Shown here: one piece after another, positions 4,797 through 5,581 of the stretch
How positions within the stretch are numbered: the first letter of the stretch is position 1
Layout: every line of letters begins with the position of its first letter
Assembly (NCBI GenBank): GCA_026999335.1
Contig: JALTPW010000147.1
Location: 1-5,581 of the forward strand
Origin: Chromatiales bacterium
GTDB lineage: Bacteria; Pseudomonadota; Gammaproteobacteria; SZUA-152
Direction of reading: 5' to 3'
DNA: 5,581 bases
The notes under the pieces: generated by a model
What the model saw: the letters and a program-made list of their open reading frames with translations, nothing else
Database searches by the model: none
Told to the model about the DNA's origin: nothing
Program-made: the position numbers and the translations under genes

Positions 4797-5581
4797 TTAA
4801 GCGCGAGCCGGTTCGGCACTGGTGGACGGATAGGCGCTCGCCTGACGGATGGTCATCACCACGTTGTACAGCATCACGACGCCGCCCAGCATGTAGAGGA
4901 AACCACCGACTACACGCATGACGTAGTAGGGGTGCATTGCGGCGACGGACTCAGCAAAGGTGTAAGTCAGGGTGCCGAAGGCATCGTAGTCTCTCCACAT
5001 CAGGCCTTGCATGATGCCGGAAATCCACAGCGCAATGATGTAGATCACGGTGCCGACCGTGGCCAGCCAGAAGTGGATATTGATCAGTTTGTTGGAGTAC
5101 ATCTCGGTGTTCCACAGCTTCATCACCATGTGATACAGCGCACCGGCCGCCACCATGCCAACCCAGCCCAGGGCGCCGGAATGCACATGACCTATTGTCC
5201 AGTCGGTGTAATGCGACAGGGCGTTGACGGTCTTGATGGACATGATCGGACCTTCGAAGGTCGACATGGCGTAGAAGGCCAGCGAGGCGATGAGGAAACG
5301 CAGCACATAGTCGGTGCGCAGTTTGTCCCAGGCGCCGGACAGGGTCATCAAGCCGTTGATCGCGCCACCCCAGGAAGGGATGATCATGGCGATGGAGATG
5401 GCGGCACCCAGTGAACCGGTCCAGTCAGGCAGGGCGGTGTACTGGAGATGATGCGCGCCGAGCCAGACATAACCGAAGGTCAGGGCCCAGAAGTGAATCA
5501 CCGACAGGCGGTAAGAGAACATCGGACGGTTGGCCTGCTTGGGCACGAAGTAGTACATGATGCCGAGGAAGCCCGCCGTCA
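4797..5581 (-). CDS. ccoN: cbb3 oxidase catalytic subunit CcoN, C-terminal part
   Basis: This is the haem-copper catalytic subunit that reduces O2 to water and pumps protons. The 5' end is outside the window. About 261 residues are present, roughly the C-terminal 55% of a usual 475-residue CcoN. The frame enters in TAGFLGIMYYFVPKQ, so the internal ATG at 5558 is not a true start. YVWLGAHH holds the Tyr codon (5469-5471) expected to crosslink to a CuB histidine, and the two neighbouring CuB histidines (5448-5453). GHVHSG holds the haem b3 ligand His (5187-5189) and a haem b ligand His (5181-5183). The CcoN motifs TFEGPIMSIK and SHYTDWTIGH are intact. Six or so membrane helices are visible. A short Ala/Pro/Ser-rich tail ends at TAA (4799-4797). 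The operon promoter and any FNR (Anr) box would lie beyond base 5581. Confidence 0.97.
   Translation of the reverse strand, partial: TAGFLGIMYYFVPKQANRPMFSYRLSVIHFWALTFGYVWLGAHHLQYTALPDWTGSLGAAISIAMIIPSWGGAINGLMTLSGAWDKLRTDYVLRFLIASLAFYAMSTFEGPIMSIKTVNALSHYTDWTIGHVHSGALGWVGMVAAGALYHMVMKLWNTEMYSNKLINIHFWLATVGTVIYIIALWISGIMQGLMWRDYDAFGTLTYTFAESVAAMHPYYVMRVVGGFLYMLGGVVMLYNVVMTIRQASAYPSTSAEPARA

Noticed and set aside
4932..5414. Plus-strand open frame of 160 codons opposite ccoN
   Set aside because: It is antisense to the CcoN active-site region; a shadow of codon bias with no recognisable domain.

Overview
The window is a stretch of gammaproteobacterial-type chromosome. Every gene I can support lies on the minus strand, so the biological order runs from base 5581 down to base 1. 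About 5 kb encodes a cbb3-type (high-affinity, haem-copper) cytochrome c oxidase and part of its assembly machinery. The gene order is ccoN (5' end outside the window), ccoO, ccoQ, ccoP, a 40-codon membrane-protein gene, ccoG, ccoH. Protein sequences and order are typical of Gammaproteobacteria. I cannot name a genus; an aerobic or microaerobic, perhaps sulfur-oxidising, lineage is only a guess.

Structural part (3018-5581): ccoN carries the CuB and haem b/b3 ligands. ccoO is a mono-haem and ccoP a di-haem membrane-anchored cytochrome c, and ccoQ is the small accessory subunit. The four genes are packed with a 12-nt gap or overlaps of 8 and 4 nt, so they are almost certainly one translationally coupled mRNA. 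Electrons would enter through CcoP and CcoO haems c and pass to the CcoN active site, where O2 is reduced and protons are pumped.

Middle part (2603-3017): after ccoP comes a 40-aa single-helix protein with a strong ribosome-binding site. It is bracketed by two perfect 14-bp inverted repeats, one on each side (2966-2994 and 2753-2786), neither followed by a U-tract. I do not recognise the protein. It may be an extra small oxidase subunit or assembly factor, and the hairpins may set mRNA stability or limit read-through into the assembly genes.

Assembly part (621-2602): ccoG is a polyferredoxin-like membrane protein implicated in Cu(II) reduction for cbb3 assembly, and ccoH is a FixH-family assembly/stability factor. 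The usual next genes, ccoI (copper ATPase) and ccoS, are not here. A weak terminator follows ccoH.

Accessory tail (1-620): this part looks AT-richer and unrelated to respiration. It holds what I read as a 90-codon gene with a good ribosome-binding site, broken by a 78-bp palindromic REP/MITE-like element. After it comes the first 39 codons of a gene whose N-terminus resembles DUF2778/Tlde1-type proteins, a family that includes peptidoglycan-targeting type VI secretion effectors. The rest of that gene is outside the window.
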